In this document: positions 43,195-53,083 of the stretch, in pieces
How the letters are laid out: each line of letters begins with the position of its first letter
Numbering within the stretch: the stretch's first letter is position 1
Assembly: GCF_000504285.1 (NCBI RefSeq)
Contig: NZ_KI632511.1
Coordinates: 9,096,154-9,160,153 of the forward strand
Direction: 5' to 3'
From: Actinospica robiniae DSM 44927
GTDB taxonomy: Bacteria > Actinomycetota > Actinomycetes > Streptomycetales > Catenulisporaceae
Length of the DNA stretch: 64,000 nt
Notes under the pieces: generated by a model
Databases searched by the model: none
What the model saw: the letters and a program-made list of their open reading frames with translations, nothing else
What the model was told of the DNA's origin: nothing
Made by a program: the position numbers and the translations under genes

Positions 43195-43940
43195 ACGCGA
43201 CCGATGCGCAACTGTTCTGGTGGGTGGCTCTGCCCTACTTCGCCCTCGGCGTCTTCGTGGTCGGACATGTGTGGCGCTGGCGCTACGACCAGTTCGGCTG
43301 GACCAGCCGCTCCACCCAGCTGCAGGAACGCAGACTGCTGAAATGGGGCGGGCCGATCTTCCACTACGGCACCTTCGCCGCCATCGCAGGGCATGTCATC
43401 GGTGTGCTGATCCCGGAGCGTTGGACCAGGGCGATCGGCATCCCGGAGCAGGCCTACCGCTGGTTCTCGGCCAGTGCCGGCACCGTCGCCGCGGTGCTGG
43501 TGATCGCCGGGATCGTGGTGCTGGCCACCCGGCGCCTGTTCGTGCCCAGAGTCCGAGCCACGACCGCGCCCATCGACTACGTCGCGCTCACCCTGCTCCT
43601 GGTCATCGTGCTGACCGGCATCATCCCCACGATCGGGATCAACCTGTTCGGCCACGGCTACGACTACCGCACCAGCGTCGCGCCCTGGTTCCGCGGGCTG
43701 TTCGCCGGATCCCCGGACGTCCAGGCGATCGCGCACGCCCCGATCATCTACCAGGTCCACGCCACCGCGGCCTGGCTGATCTGGGGGGTCTGGCCCTTCA
43801 GTCGGCTGGTGCACGCCTGGAGCTACCCGCTCTGGTACCTGTGGCGGCCCTACATCGTCTTCCGCAGCCGCGTCGCGGCGCACCCGCACGAGCCGGGCAC
43901 CGGCGGCCGGAAGTGGCGGAAGATCGGTGTCCCCTACTAA
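43191..43940 (+). CDS. narI: Respiratory nitrate reductase gamma subunit (cytochrome b)
   Basis: This 249-residue membrane cytochrome b oxidises quinol for NarGH. Five helices are apparent. Heme ligands are expected among the His residues in GHVWRWRYD, FHYGTFAAIAGHVIG, IYQVHATAAWL and FSRLVHAWSYP. The C-terminus ends in a basic tail after HPHEPGTGG. The following gene starts 14 bases before its stop. Confidence 0.95.
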   Translation: MNATDAQLFWWVALPYFALGVFVVGHVWRWRYDQFGWTSRSTQLQERRLLKWGGPIFHYGTFAAIAGHVIGVLIPERWTRAIGIPEQAYRWFSASAGTVAAVLVIAGIVVLATRRLFVPRVRATTAPIDYVALTLLLVIVLTGIIPTIGINLFGHGYDYRTSVAPWFRGLFAGSPDVQAIAHAPIIYQVHATAAWLIWGVWPFSRLVHAWSYPLWYLWRPYIVFRSRVAAHPHEPGTGGRKWRKIGVPY

Positions 43941-45006
43941 GCCGCCGGCCGGCCGGGCCGCCATCCTGCACGCCGATTTGCGCGACGGCGTACGCACCCT
44001 GCACCCGGGCTACTTCGCCCTGGTGATGGCGACCGGCATTCTCTCGATCGCGATGCGCAACCAGCGCGCCCTCGCCCTGTCGGTCGCGCTGATGTGGCTG
44101 ACAGTGGTCGAATACGTTGTGCTGGTCGCCCTCACCGCCTGGCGCGCGGTGCGCTTTTCGCGGGAGATCGGGGAGGACCTGGAAGACCCTCGCCGAGCCT
44201 TCGGTCAGTTCACGCTCGTGGCCGGCACCGACGTGCTCGGCACGCGGCTCGCCCTGGACGCCCACCATGTCATCGCCTTCGTCCTGCTCGTGGTCGGGTG
44301 GGTCGCATGGCTCGTACTCGGCTACGTGGTGCCGTGGACGGCGGTCCTCGGCCACGCCCGCCGCCCGGTCCTCCAGGACGCGAACGGCACCTGGTTCATC
44401 TGGGTCGTCGCCACCCAGTCCGTCGCGGTACTCGCCGCTGCGCTCGAGCCGGGCGTCAGTGCAGGACGCGACGAACTGGCCCTGCTCGCGGTCTTCTCCT
44501 GGTCGGTAGGCGTGTTCTTATATGCGGGCAACGGCGTGCTGGTCACCTGCCGGCTGCTGGTGTACTCCTTCGGCCCCGAAGACCTCACTGCGCCGTACTG
44601 GGTGGCCATGGGCGCCACGGCGATCACGGTCGTGGCCGGTGCGCGGATCGTCGAGATGGCCGACGCGCCGTTCGTCGCGGCCACGCGCGGACTGGTCGCG
44701 GGGGCATCCGTGCTGTTCTGGGCCTTCGGCACCTGGCTGATCCCGCCGCTCCTGGCCGCAGGCTTCTGGCGCCATTGCATTCACGACGTGCCGCTGCGCT
44801 ACGAGCCGACGCTGTGGAGCATCGTCTTCCCGCTGGGCATGTACGGCGTCGCGGGGAACTTCCTCGGCAACGCCGACCATCTGCCCTTCGTCCGCCACAT
44901 CGGCGACGTCGAGAGCTGGATCGCGTTGGCGGTCTGGGTGGTCGTCTTCCTGGCCATGGTCCGCCACCTCGCCTTCTCGACGAGGGCGGCGCTCGCGCAC
45001 GGTTGA
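43927..45006 (+). CDS. TDT/SLAC1-like anion channel or transporter coupled to narI
   Basis: This 359-residue membrane protein has about ten helices and the TDT (TehA/SLAC1/Mae1) pattern: LHPGYFALVMATGILSIAMR at the N-terminus, a FTLVAGTDVLGTRLAL segment, and a C-terminal IVFPLGMYGVAGNFLG. Relatives are TehA, plant SLAC1 anion channels (nitrate, chloride) and C4-dicarboxylate exporters. The GTG start lies inside narI (14-base overlap), so it is translated with the reductase. Nitrate uptake or nitrite release is a reasonable guess; no narK gene is seen in the window. Confidence 0.82.
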   Translation: MSPTKPPAGRAAILHADLRDGVRTLHPGYFALVMATGILSIAMRNQRALALSVALMWLTVVEYVVLVALTAWRAVRFSREIGEDLEDPRRAFGQFTLVAGTDVLGTRLALDAHHVIAFVLLVVGWVAWLVLGYVVPWTAVLGHARRPVLQDANGTWFIWVVATQSVAVLAAALEPGVSAGRDELALLAVFSWSVGVFLYAGNGVLVTCRLLVYSFGPEDLTAPYWVAMGATAITVVAGARIVEMADAPFVAATRGLVAGASVLFWAFGTWLIPPLLAAGFWRHCIHDVPLRYEPTLWSIVFPLGMYGVAGNFLGNADHLPFVRHIGDVESWIALAVWVVVFLAMVRHLAFSTRAALAHG

Positions 45007-45111
45007 GGAATTTGCGCATTGCCGTATGAGCCTTGCCGATGATGTAAAGATTCATGCAGTAGTTCACGCAGAGTATTGCAGGATCTGCGTCAGGAGCCGT
45101 ACTCTCAGCGC

Positions 45112-48100
45112 GTGGCATCAGCATCACTGGCACGTGCTCTCCGTTCGCGCGCGGCGCCCTTGGCGGCCGTGCTCGCGACCGTCGCGTTGACCGCGGGGTT
45201 CGCGGCGCTGGCCACCACGGCCTGGTCGGCCGCGCTGCCGCTCGGCGCGCGGGCGGATGTCGCGGCGTCCCCCGCGGACAACCTCGTGATCGAGGCCGCG
45301 CTGCTCACGGAAACCGCGTACACCAAAGCGAACAACCAGGTCGGCAGCGCGGTGGCGGCGGACAGCCCGGGCGTCTTCGAGGTCGAACAAACCCGCTTCT
45401 CGCGGGACTACACCTTGCCCGGAACGTCGGGCGGTGTCGGACGCCAGACGTTCGCGGTATCCGAGCCGACCATCCGGGCGCACGCGCGGCTGACAGCCGG
45501 GGACTGGCCGAGCACGGCCACGGCCGCCCTTCCCGGCGGCACCTCGACGGCGGTGCCGGTGGCGGTCTCGGCGGAGGCGGCGGGCCTGCTCGGGGTTCAC
45601 GTCGGACAGAGTCTGACGCTCACCTACGCGCCGCTGACACCGGCGACGACGTTCCTGATCGTCGGCGAGTTCCGTTACCTGGGCTCGGCCGCGGATCAGG
45701 CTGCCCTGGCCTGGAATCCGGTCGGATCGGCCGGCGTCGACTACACCAACCCCTCCTCTGTGCTCTACGGCCCGCTCGTCGCCGACACCACCGCGTTCAC
45801 CGACGGCAAGCTGCCGCTCGGATCGGCGGCCTGGGGCCTGGTTCCGGTCGGCGAGCCGCCGATCGGGACTTTGCAGAGTGCCGTCCAGTCCATCACCAAC
45901 GACGTCCGGCTCTCGCCGAGCCAGGGCTACACCACGACGGACCTGGCGCTCACCAATGAACTCGACGCCGTCTCCTCGCGGCTGACCGCCGGACGCGCGG
46001 AACTGCTCACGGCCACGTGTCTCCTCGGCCTGCTCGCCGGACTGGCGCTGGCCGCCGCTGCCGAAGGGCTGGTGGCCCGCGGTGCCGCGCAGACCGCGCT
46101 GATGCGTTCGCGCGGGGCTCCGGCGTGGAAGCCGGGCGCCGGATACCTGCCCGATGTCGCACTGCTCTTTCCGGCGGCAGCGCTCGGGACGCTCATCCAA
46201 GGGCCCTTAATCGGTCGAAGCCTGCTCGGCCAGACGCACGGACTCGGCCTGCCGGCCGCGGACTGGATCGCAGGGATCTGCGTGGCCGCATTGGCCGCAG
46301 TGGTCGTACTCGCCCGAGCCGCGCGCGCCGCGCTGCCCGCGCAGATCGCCGCCGCTTCGGGCCGGCAGAGCGCCGTCTCCGGACTGGCTTCGGCCGGCGC
46401 CGACTTCGCCCTCGTCGCCCTGGCCGCGATCGCCCTGTGGCAGACCTCGGATACCGGCTTGACCTCCGGCCCGAACGGAGCCGGATCCGGCGTCGTGCTG
46501 ATCGTCGCCTGTGCACCCGCCCTCACCGCGGCGGCCGGAGCCGCCCTGTGCGGCCGGCTGATCACGCTCGCGGCCCGGCTGAGCGAACGCGCCGCGGCCC
46601 GGGCCGGCTCACTCCCTCTGCGGCTGGCCGCGTGGGAACTGGCCCGCACCCCGCGCCGCCATGTGATTCCGGCGCTGCTGTCGGTGGCCGCCGTCGCAGG
46701 ATGCGGATTCGCTGCAGGTCAGCACTCCAGCTGGCAGCGTTCCGCGCACGACCAGGCCGCGTTCCAAGTCGGCGCGGACGTGGCGGTGAACCTCGGCCGC
46801 CCGCAGGATTTCGGCCAGGACGCCGCCCTGACCACGGCGTCGGGCGTGCGGTCCGGGACGCCGGTCTACCAGTCCACGCCGGATCAGGGCCCTGCGTTAA
46901 TCGGCATCAACGCCCGCGACGCGTCCGGCCTCGTCGCCCTGCGCGCGGACCAGGCCGACCGGCCGCTGGCGCAGCTGTGGTCCGCGATCACCCCGTCCGC
47001 CGAACCGGGCCTGGCCCTGCCCGGAAAGCCGGTCGGCCTCGGCATCCAGGCGCGGCTGGTCGGGCGCGGGCTCACCGGCACCTCGGTGGTCATGACGGTC
47101 GAAGACGCCACCGGCACCACTTTCCCGCTGACCATGGGGAACCTGCCGGCCGACGGAGCCGAGCACACCCTCGATCTGCCGTTGACGCAAGCCAATTCCG
47201 CGATCGCGTACCCGCTGCGGCTCGTCGGCGTATCCCTCAACTATCAGCTGCCGTTCCAAGTGGTCAGCCCGGCCGCCTTCGCGGTCGCAGCCGTGATGAC
47301 TCAGAGCTCTGCCGATGCGGCGTACTCGCCCGTCAGCGGAGCGCAGACGGCGATCGAGCAGTGGAGCGCGGACACGAACTGGAACCCGCAGGACCTCATG
47401 ATCGGCTGCGGGCCGTCCGGGGGAGGACCCGCATCGGGGCCGAAGATCAACGCGCCGACGCTGGAATCCGGCGCTGTGCACACCGCGTTCTCTCCCGGCG
47501 TGGGGCTCTCCTTCCTGCCCTGCGCGGTGACGCTCACCGCCGGCAATACCGAGACCGTCCTGCCTGCCATCGCCACCACGGCGTATCTGAGCGCCAACGA
47601 GCAGAGCATCGGTTCGACCGTCGACGCCGAGATCGACCAGATCGCCGTGCACGTGCGGATCGTGGCCGCGGTCACCGGTTTTCCCACGGCGCAGGGCCCT
47701 GATGCACAAGCCCTGATCGTCGATCTCGGCGAACTGTCCGACCAGGCGCTGCTGCGCCATGATCCGATAGCGCCCGCCTCCACCTGGTGGTTGAGTACGG
47801 TGAACGGCGCCACGCCGCCCGGGCTCCCGTCTGCCGCAGTCGCCGTGAACGCGATACAGACTCAGGCCACGATGATGAACGACCCCTCGGCGGCGATCCC
47901 ACAACGGGTCTCGACCGACGGCGCGGTCGCACTGACCCTCCTCGCGCTGCTGGGCCTGCTGGTCTCGCTGCTGTCCGCCGCCAGAGATGCGACAGCGCGC
48001 GACACAGTACTCTGCGCGCTCGGCATGACACGGGGGCAGCGCGCGGCGCTCGGCTGCGCCTTGCACACGGCCGTGGCTGCGCCCTCGGCCTTGCTCGGCG

Positions 48101-48312
48101 CCGCGCTCGGGCTCTTGCTGGCACGGCTGCTGGTGCCGGTGTTCACCCTCTCGCCGCAGGCCGCCGTGCCGATCCCGCGGCCGACAGTGCTCTACGCCGC
48201 GAACTGGAGCGTCCTGGCGTTCGCGGCGATCACGATCTGCGTCGCGCTCGCCGCGTTCGCAGCCTCGGTACGCCGCCGAGATCCCGCCGCCGTGTCCAGA
48301 TGGGGAGGCTGA
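45112..48312 (+). CDS. Large FtsX-type ABC permease, first of pair
   Basis: This protein of about 1066 residues has a membrane helix at the N-terminus, a large extracytoplasmic domain (residues about 45-290), a block of helices from about 300 to 480, a second large outer domain, and a C-terminal FtsX-like set of three helices (LLALLGLLVSLLSA, AALGLLLARLLVP, FAAITICVALAAF). The layout fits MacB/LolC-type permeases that pump or extrude lipoproteins, peptides or drugs. Start is uncertain: GTG 45112 or TTG 45076. Confidence 0.85.
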   Translation: MASASLARALRSRAAPLAAVLATVALTAGFAALATTAWSAALPLGARADVAASPADNLVIEAALLTETAYTKANNQVGSAVAADSPGVFEVEQTRFSRDYTLPGTSGGVGRQTFAVSEPTIRAHARLTAGDWPSTATAALPGGTSTAVPVAVSAEAAGLLGVHVGQSLTLTYAPLTPATTFLIVGEFRYLGSAADQAALAWNPVGSAGVDYTNPSSVLYGPLVADTTAFTDGKLPLGSAAWGLVPVGEPPIGTLQSAVQSITNDVRLSPSQGYTTTDLALTNELDAVSSRLTAGRAELLTATCLLGLLAGLALAAAAEGLVARGAAQTALMRSRGAPAWKPGAGYLPDVALLFPAAALGTLIQGPLIGRSLLGQTHGLGLPAADWIAGICVAALAAVVVLARAARAALPAQIAAASGRQSAVSGLASAGADFALVALAAIALWQTSDTGLTSGPNGAGSGVVLIVACAPALTAAAGAALCGRLITLAARLSERAAARAGSLPLRLAAWELARTPRRHVIPALLSVAAVAGCGFAAGQHSSWQRSAHDQAAFQVGADVAVNLGRPQDFGQDAALTTASGVRSGTPVYQSTPDQGPALIGINARDASGLVALRADQADRPLAQLWSAITPSAEPGLALPGKPVGLGIQARLVGRGLTGTSVVMTVEDATGTTFPLTMGNLPADGAEHTLDLPLTQANSAIAYPLRLVGVSLNYQLPFQVVSPAAFAVAAVMTQSSADAAYSPVSGAQTAIEQWSADTNWNPQDLMIGCGPSGGGPASGPKINAPTLESGAVHTAFSPGVGLSFLPCAVTLTAGNTETVLPAIATTAYLSANEQSIGSTVDAEIDQIAVHVRIVAAVTGFPTAQGPDAQALIVDLGELSDQALLRHDPIAPASTWWLSTVNGATPPGLPSAAVAVNAIQTQATMMNDPSAAIPQRVSTDGAVALTLLALLGLLVSLLSAARDATARDTVLCALGMTRGQRAALGCALHTAVAAPSALLGAALGLLLARLLVPVFTLSPQAAVPIPRPTVLYAANWSVLAFAAITICVALAAFAASVRRRDPAAVSRWGG

Positions 48313-48317
48313 GCCAG

Positions 48318-50600
48318 ATGCGTGACGCAATACGTAGCCTGACCCACCCGGTTACGGACGCCTGGCGTCGCCCGGGCTGTGTCGTGCTCGCGGTGCTGAC
48401 GGCCTGCTTCGTACTCGCCTCCGCGAGCGGCGTGCGCACGGACCTCACCGCCCGCAACCACGCCCTGCAGACGATGCTCGCCGAACTGCCGGTCTCCTCC
48501 CGCACCATCGTCGTCGGCAACGACTACACCGGCTTCGTCGAGCAGAACCTCGGCGTGACCGATCTGTCCGGCACCAGCACGCAGCTGAAGGCGGAGAGCA
48601 AGTCGATCGCCGACGCGATCAGCAGCCAGACACAGAACGCTTACACCGCGCTGAACGCCACGTCCGGGAAGATCCCGCTCGTCCCGGAGGCCGACGCCTG
48701 GTCGAGCCTCGGCACCCCGACGTACTACGTCGGCAAGTACACCACCCAGTTCATCCCGATCTATCCGGGCCAGCCCGAGATCCAGTTCACCTACCTCCAG
48801 GACTACACCCGGCACACGAAGTTGCTGTCCGGGCGCTGGCCGCAGAACGTCGCCCGCACCAGCGACGGCAGGTTCAGCGTGGAGACCGCGCTGCCGGCGA
48901 ACGAGCTCAAGCTGCTCGGTCTGAAGGTCGGCTCGAAGTTCCTGGCCCAGAGCGGCGGCTCGTTCCCGCCGCCGCCGATCACGTTCGTGATCACCGGCGC
49001 CTACCAGCCGCTCGACCCCGGCAGCGACTATTGGCAGGACCAGCCCTCGGACGTGGCCCCGCAGTGGGTGACGGCACCGAAACAGCGTTCTTACCGGCTC
49101 ACTGGCGGGCTGCTCGGCCAGGACCAACTGGCTGCGCTGGCGCTGCTCGACCCGTTCGCCCTGCAGGGCACGGGCGTGCAGACGCACCTGCCGGTGCGGA
49201 CCTCGGCGTTGACCGCCACCGGGGTCGGCGCGATGATCAAGTCGATCGACACGGCGATGACACAGGCGAGCTCGACCATGGAGAACGGCTACGGCGGCTC
49301 CGGCGTGAAGTTCCAGACCCAGCTCGTCGTCACCCTGGCCGAATTCGGGGCCGAACAAAGCGCCGGCCAGCTCGAGACGGCCATGCCGTCCGTCAGCCTC
49401 GCCCTCATCGGCCTGATCGCGCTCCTGGTCGCCGCACGCGCCGCCGTGGATCGTGCGTCCGCGCAAACCGAAGTCCAGCGGGCGCGCGGCGCCCCCTTGT
49501 GGCGCCTGGCCGCGGCAGCCGCCCGGGACGCGGTAGTGACCGTCCTCCCGCTCACCGCTGTCGCCGCCGTCATCGCAGCCCGAATACCAGGCCAGTCGCC
49601 GCCAAAACTCTGGGAGTACGAGCTCTTACTCCCGCTGACGGCGTTGGCCGGACCAGCCGTCCTGACGGTGCTCCGGCATCGCCGGACCGGCACAACCGGC
49701 CGACGCGCCTCGGCGCCGCGGCGGACGTTGGTGGCGCGGCGGTTCGTCGCGCAGGGGACGCTCGTCGTGCTGTGCGTACTCGGTCTGGTCGAGGCCCGCT
49801 CGCAGGGTTTCTCGCCCAGTGGTGGCATCGACCTGTTCACGGCCAGCGCGCCGGCGTTGGCCGCGATCCTCTTCGCCCTCGGCATGCTGAACATCGGGCC
49901 TGTCGCGCTACGCCTCCTGCTGCGCCTCGTGGGCCGCCGTCGCGGAGCCGTCGGCCTGCTCGGTCTCGCCCGGACTGCGCGCACCCCGGCGCCGGCTGCC
50001 GTGACGATCCTCATCCTGGCCCTGGGCCTGACAACCGCCGACCTGACGGTTGCTCTGCATCGGACCAGTGGCGGGGAGGGAGCCGCGGCCGCGACCGCTC
50101 AAGCCGTCTACGCCGCCGCGAATTTCAGCGGAACCAGCACCGTGACGTTGCCGACGGCCAGCGCCCCGGACCCGATGGTGACCGCGACCGGCACCTACCT
50201 CGCCCTGCTCGCGGTGCTGGCCATCGTGACCGGCTGCCTCGTCGTCGCGCTGGCCACGGCGGTCGAGGCGAGGGAGCGCCGCACCATCGTCGCCCGGCTG
50301 ACCACCATGGGCCTGACCGCCGGCCAGGCGCGGGCCGTCACCGCCGTCGAACTCCTGGGCCCGATCGCCCTCGCCGCCATCGGCGGCACCGCCGCCGTAC
50401 CGCCGCTGCTGTGGACCGTGCGGCCGTCGCTCGCCACCGCCCTCGGCGGCGCCGACGCCCGGATCGGCGCCGCGGCCTTGCTGCTGGCGCCGGCCGCGGT
50501 GGCCGTCCTCGCCTTGGCGGCCGGGCTCGGCGCGTCCGCCGCCGCCCGCCGAGGCGTCGCCGGCAGCCTGCGCCTCGGCGACCTCGCCGAAGGAGCCTGA
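48318..50600 (+). CDS. Large FtsX-type ABC permease, second of pair
   Basis: This 760-residue protein has an N-terminal helix (GCVVLAVLTACFVLASASGV), a long outer domain (residues about 40-355), then several helices (SLALIGLIALLVAARAA onward) and a C-terminal FtsX-like end. It begins five bases after the first permease stop. It lacks the duplicated FtsX core of its larger neighbour. The two permeases with the two ATPases downstream probably form one complex or two related ones. Confidence 0.83.
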   Translation: MRDAIRSLTHPVTDAWRRPGCVVLAVLTACFVLASASGVRTDLTARNHALQTMLAELPVSSRTIVVGNDYTGFVEQNLGVTDLSGTSTQLKAESKSIADAISSQTQNAYTALNATSGKIPLVPEADAWSSLGTPTYYVGKYTTQFIPIYPGQPEIQFTYLQDYTRHTKLLSGRWPQNVARTSDGRFSVETALPANELKLLGLKVGSKFLAQSGGSFPPPPITFVITGAYQPLDPGSDYWQDQPSDVAPQWVTAPKQRSYRLTGGLLGQDQLAALALLDPFALQGTGVQTHLPVRTSALTATGVGAMIKSIDTAMTQASSTMENGYGGSGVKFQTQLVVTLAEFGAEQSAGQLETAMPSVSLALIGLIALLVAARAAVDRASAQTEVQRARGAPLWRLAAAAARDAVVTVLPLTAVAAVIAARIPGQSPPKLWEYELLLPLTALAGPAVLTVLRHRRTGTTGRRASAPRRTLVARRFVAQGTLVVLCVLGLVEARSQGFSPSGGIDLFTASAPALAAILFALGMLNIGPVALRLLLRLVGRRRGAVGLLGLARTARTPAPAAVTILILALGLTTADLTVALHRTSGGEGAAAATAQAVYAAANFSGTSTVTLPTASAPDPMVTATGTYLALLAVLAIVTGCLVVALATAVEARERRTIVARLTTMGLTAGQARAVTAVELLGPIALAAIGGTAAVPPLLWTVRPSLATALGGADARIGAAALLLAPAAVAVLALAAGLGASAAARRGVAGSLRLGDLAEGA

Positions 50601-50604
50601 TTCC

Positions 50605-51567
50605 GTGGGAGCCCGAGAGATGAGTGAGGCCGAGATGCCCGAATCAGTGATCGAATGCTCGTCGCTGGTGCGCATCTACCGCACCGGCAAGCTCGAGGTG
50701 CAGGCGTTGCAGGGACTCGACCTGAGGGTCGAGCCGGGCGAGTTCATGGCGTTGGTCGGCGCGTCCGGCAGCGGCAAGTCGACGTTGCTCGGCATCCTCT
50801 CCGGCCTCGACGCGCCCTCGGCCGGCTCAGTCCGGGTGGCCGGCCGCGAACTGGCCGGACTCAGCAAGCGGGAACTGCTCGCCTACCGGCGCGAGACCAT
50901 CGGCTTCGTCTGGCAGAGCCCGCCCCGCAACCTGCTGCCGCACCTGACCGCCCTGGAGAACGTGGCGATGCCGCAGACGTACACCGGCACCGGCCGCCGA
51001 GCACGCCGCACCCGCGCGGCAGAACTCCTCGACACCATGGGCGTCGCCTACTGCCGCGACCGCACACCCAGCCAGCTGTCGGGAGGCGAGCAGCAACGTG
51101 TTGCCATAGCTGTCGCGCTGGCCAACGCGCCGGCCGTCCTGCTCGCCGACGAGCCGACCGGCGAACTCGACACCGACTCCGCCCGTACCGTCCTCGCCGC
51201 CCTGCGCGCCGCCAGCACCGAGCACAACGTCACGACCCTGATCGTCACCCACGACGAAGGCGTCTCCGGCCAGGTGCGCCGGACGGTGGCGATCCGCGAC
51301 GGACGCATCGCCACCGAGACGCACCGTCCCGGCGCGGCGAGCGCGCACGCCGAGGGCGCGTCGGACGGGACGGGCGCGCACGAGTCCTTCGAATACGCGG
51401 TGGTGGACCGGGCCGGCCGGGTCCAGCTCCCGCCCGAGTTCACCGAGCCGCTGGGTATCAGAGACCTGGTGAAGCTGACCCACGAACCCGGCCACGTCGG
51501 CCTCTGGCCCGACGACGCCCAGACCGCCGCCGCCCGACCCGACGAGGAAACCGAGGCCCGAGCGTGA
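50605..51567 (+). CDS. ABC ATPase (MacB/LolD type) with C-terminal AbrB-like domain
   Basis: The first 225 residues are a MacB/LolD-type ATPase: Walker A GASGSGKST, Q-loop FVWQSPPRNLLPHLTALENV, signature LSGGEQQRVAIA, Walker B VLLADEPTGELD and IVTHDEG. Residues about 258-297 (VVDRAGRVQLPPEFTEPLGIRDLVKL) resemble the swapped-hairpin AbrB/SpoVT fold, joined by a low-complexity linker. The GTG start at 50605 has AAGGAG nine bases upstream; ATGs at 50620 and 50635 are alternatives. The stop overlaps the second ATPase gene. Confidence 0.87.
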   Translation: MGAREMSEAEMPESVIECSSLVRIYRTGKLEVQALQGLDLRVEPGEFMALVGASGSGKSTLLGILSGLDAPSAGSVRVAGRELAGLSKRELLAYRRETIGFVWQSPPRNLLPHLTALENVAMPQTYTGTGRRARRTRAAELLDTMGVAYCRDRTPSQLSGGEQQRVAIAVALANAPAVLLADEPTGELDTDSARTVLAALRAASTEHNVTTLIVTHDEGVSGQVRRTVAIRDGRIATETHRPGAASAHAEGASDGTGAHESFEYAVVDRAGRVQLPPEFTEPLGIRDLVKLTHEPGHVGLWPDDAQTAAARPDEETEARA

Positions 51568-52298
51568 CCGTCTCCGAAGCCGGCGGCGCCCCCGCCGGCA
51601 CCGCCACCCAGCGCGCCGACGCCGGGCTGCTCGAAGCGCGCGAGCTCACCCGCGTCTTCGGCCACGGCCGCACCGCCGTGCGCGCCCTGCGCGGCGTCAG
51701 CCTCGACGTGGCCCCCGGCCGCCTGCTCGCCGTACGCGGCCGATCCGGCTCCGGCAAGACCACGCTGCTCAACATCCTCGGCGGACTCGACCTGCCCAGC
51801 ACCGGCCAGGTGCGGATCAACGGCGAGGACCTCAGCACCCTGAGCGACCGGCGCAGGATCATGCTGCGCCGCACCACCGTCGGCTTCGTCTTCCAGTCCT
51901 TCGGCCTGATCCCGTACCTCACCGCCGCCGAGAACGCCGGCATGCCGCTGCGGATCGCCAAAGCCGCCCCGAAGACCACCCGCGACCGCGTCGCCCACGT
52001 GCTCGACCTCGTCGGCCTCACCGGCCACGCCGAGCACCGCCCCGCCGAACTCTCCGGCGGCCAGCAGCAACGCGTCGGCATCGCCCGCGCCCTGGCCCAA
52101 GGCCCGCAGCTGCTCATCGCCGACGAGCCCACCGGCCACCTCGACACCGCCCAAGGCCTGCGGATCCTCGGCCTGCTCCGCGAGATCGCCGACAGCGAGG
52201 GCACCGCGATCATCATCAGCTCCCACGACCGCCGCATCTCCGACTTCGCCGACGCGGTACTCCAGCTGCGGGACGGGCAGGTCGTGGAGGGGGAGTGA
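51564..52298 (+). CDS. ABC ATPase (MacB/LolD type)
   Basis: This 244-residue ATPase has Walker A GRSGSGKTT, Q-loop FVFQSFGLIPYLTAAENAG, signature LSGGQQQRVGIARAL, Walker B LLIADEPTGHLD and the switch ISSHDRR. It lacks the AbrB-like tail of its neighbour. GTG at 51564 overlaps the previous stop by four bases. It ends the four-gene permease/ATPase operon. Confidence 0.93.
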   Translation: MTVSEAGGAPAGTATQRADAGLLEARELTRVFGHGRTAVRALRGVSLDVAPGRLLAVRGRSGSGKTTLLNILGGLDLPSTGQVRINGEDLSTLSDRRRIMLRRTTVGFVFQSFGLIPYLTAAENAGMPLRIAKAAPKTTRDRVAHVLDLVGLTGHAEHRPAELSGGQQQRVGIARALAQGPQLLIADEPTGHLDTAQGLRILGLLREIADSEGTAIIISSHDRRISDFADAVLQLRDGQVVEGE

Positions 52299-52372
52299 GG
52301 GTGGGGCGGGTCAGGTGGTGGTCGGTGGGTGTCAGTGGCCTGGCATTACCCACCCGTCCGCCCTGCGCCTGA

Positions 52373-53053
52373 TCAGCGACTGAGCCCGGTGGCGTCGGCG
52401 GCCTGGGGCCCTTCGGTGGGCGGGACTGCGGGCGCCAGGTTCAGTCGTGTCCTGCATGCGGAGACTGTCTTCGCCATCCACGTGTTCAGACTGGCGGGGT
52501 CTTCTACAAGGTCAGCGAGCAGTGCTGCGGACCTCTGCGCTTCGAGGATCCATGGTGCGATGGGATCTTCGGCGAGTACAGCCGCGAACCGCGTGCGGGC
52601 CTTGGCCACCTCTCCCAGGAGGCCCGCGCCGATGCCCGCGTGGTAGTTCTGCCACAAGAATCCCCGTCGGTCGTCCTGCGCAGCCATATGGCGGGCGACG
52701 GAGTCAAGACAGTTGAAGCGGGTGCGGAGCTCGGCCACCTTGGTGCTCGCGCGGTCGGCGAGGTCGGTGGCGACCCGGGCGAATTGATCCTCGCTCCGGT
52801 AGTACTCAGAGCCTGAGACCTCCTCGATCACGTTGAACGTGAGGTGGCCGACGTCCTGCCATAGCCACATCGCGCCGACCGTGAGTCCGCTTCCCTGGTT
52901 CCACCGCGGAGCACTGAAGTCGATGATGAACAGCCACCATCCATGGTCGTCGATCCATTGGCGCGAGCGACCGAACCGCCGAAGCCCAAGCGGCTGCAAT
53001 TGTGTGCGCGCCGCGTGGAACAGGAGCCGTGAGGAGGGAGACGTGGTTGCCAT
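52373..53053 (-). CDS. DUF4304-like protein
   Basis: This 226-residue soluble protein resembles DUF4304: LLFHAARTQLQPLGLRRFGRSRQWIDDHGWWLFIIDFSAPRWNQGSGLTVGAMWLW. Several Trp and His residues follow in a helical second half. Function unknown. ATG at 53068 is an alternative start. It lies between the ABC operon and a LysR gene on the same strand as the latter. Confidence 0.62.
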   Translation of the reverse strand: MATTSPSSRLLFHAARTQLQPLGLRRFGRSRQWIDDHGWWLFIIDFSAPRWNQGSGLTVGAMWLWQDVGHLTFNVIEEVSGSEYYRSEDQFARVATDLADRASTKVAELRTRFNCLDSVARHMAAQDDRRGFLWQNYHAGIGAGLLGEVAKARTRFAAVLAEDPIAPWILEAQRSAALLADLVEDPASLNTWMAKTVSACRTRLNLAPAVPPTEGPQAADATGLSR

Positions 53054-53083
53054 GGGGCATAGTTCCATAGCTTGGCTCAGATT

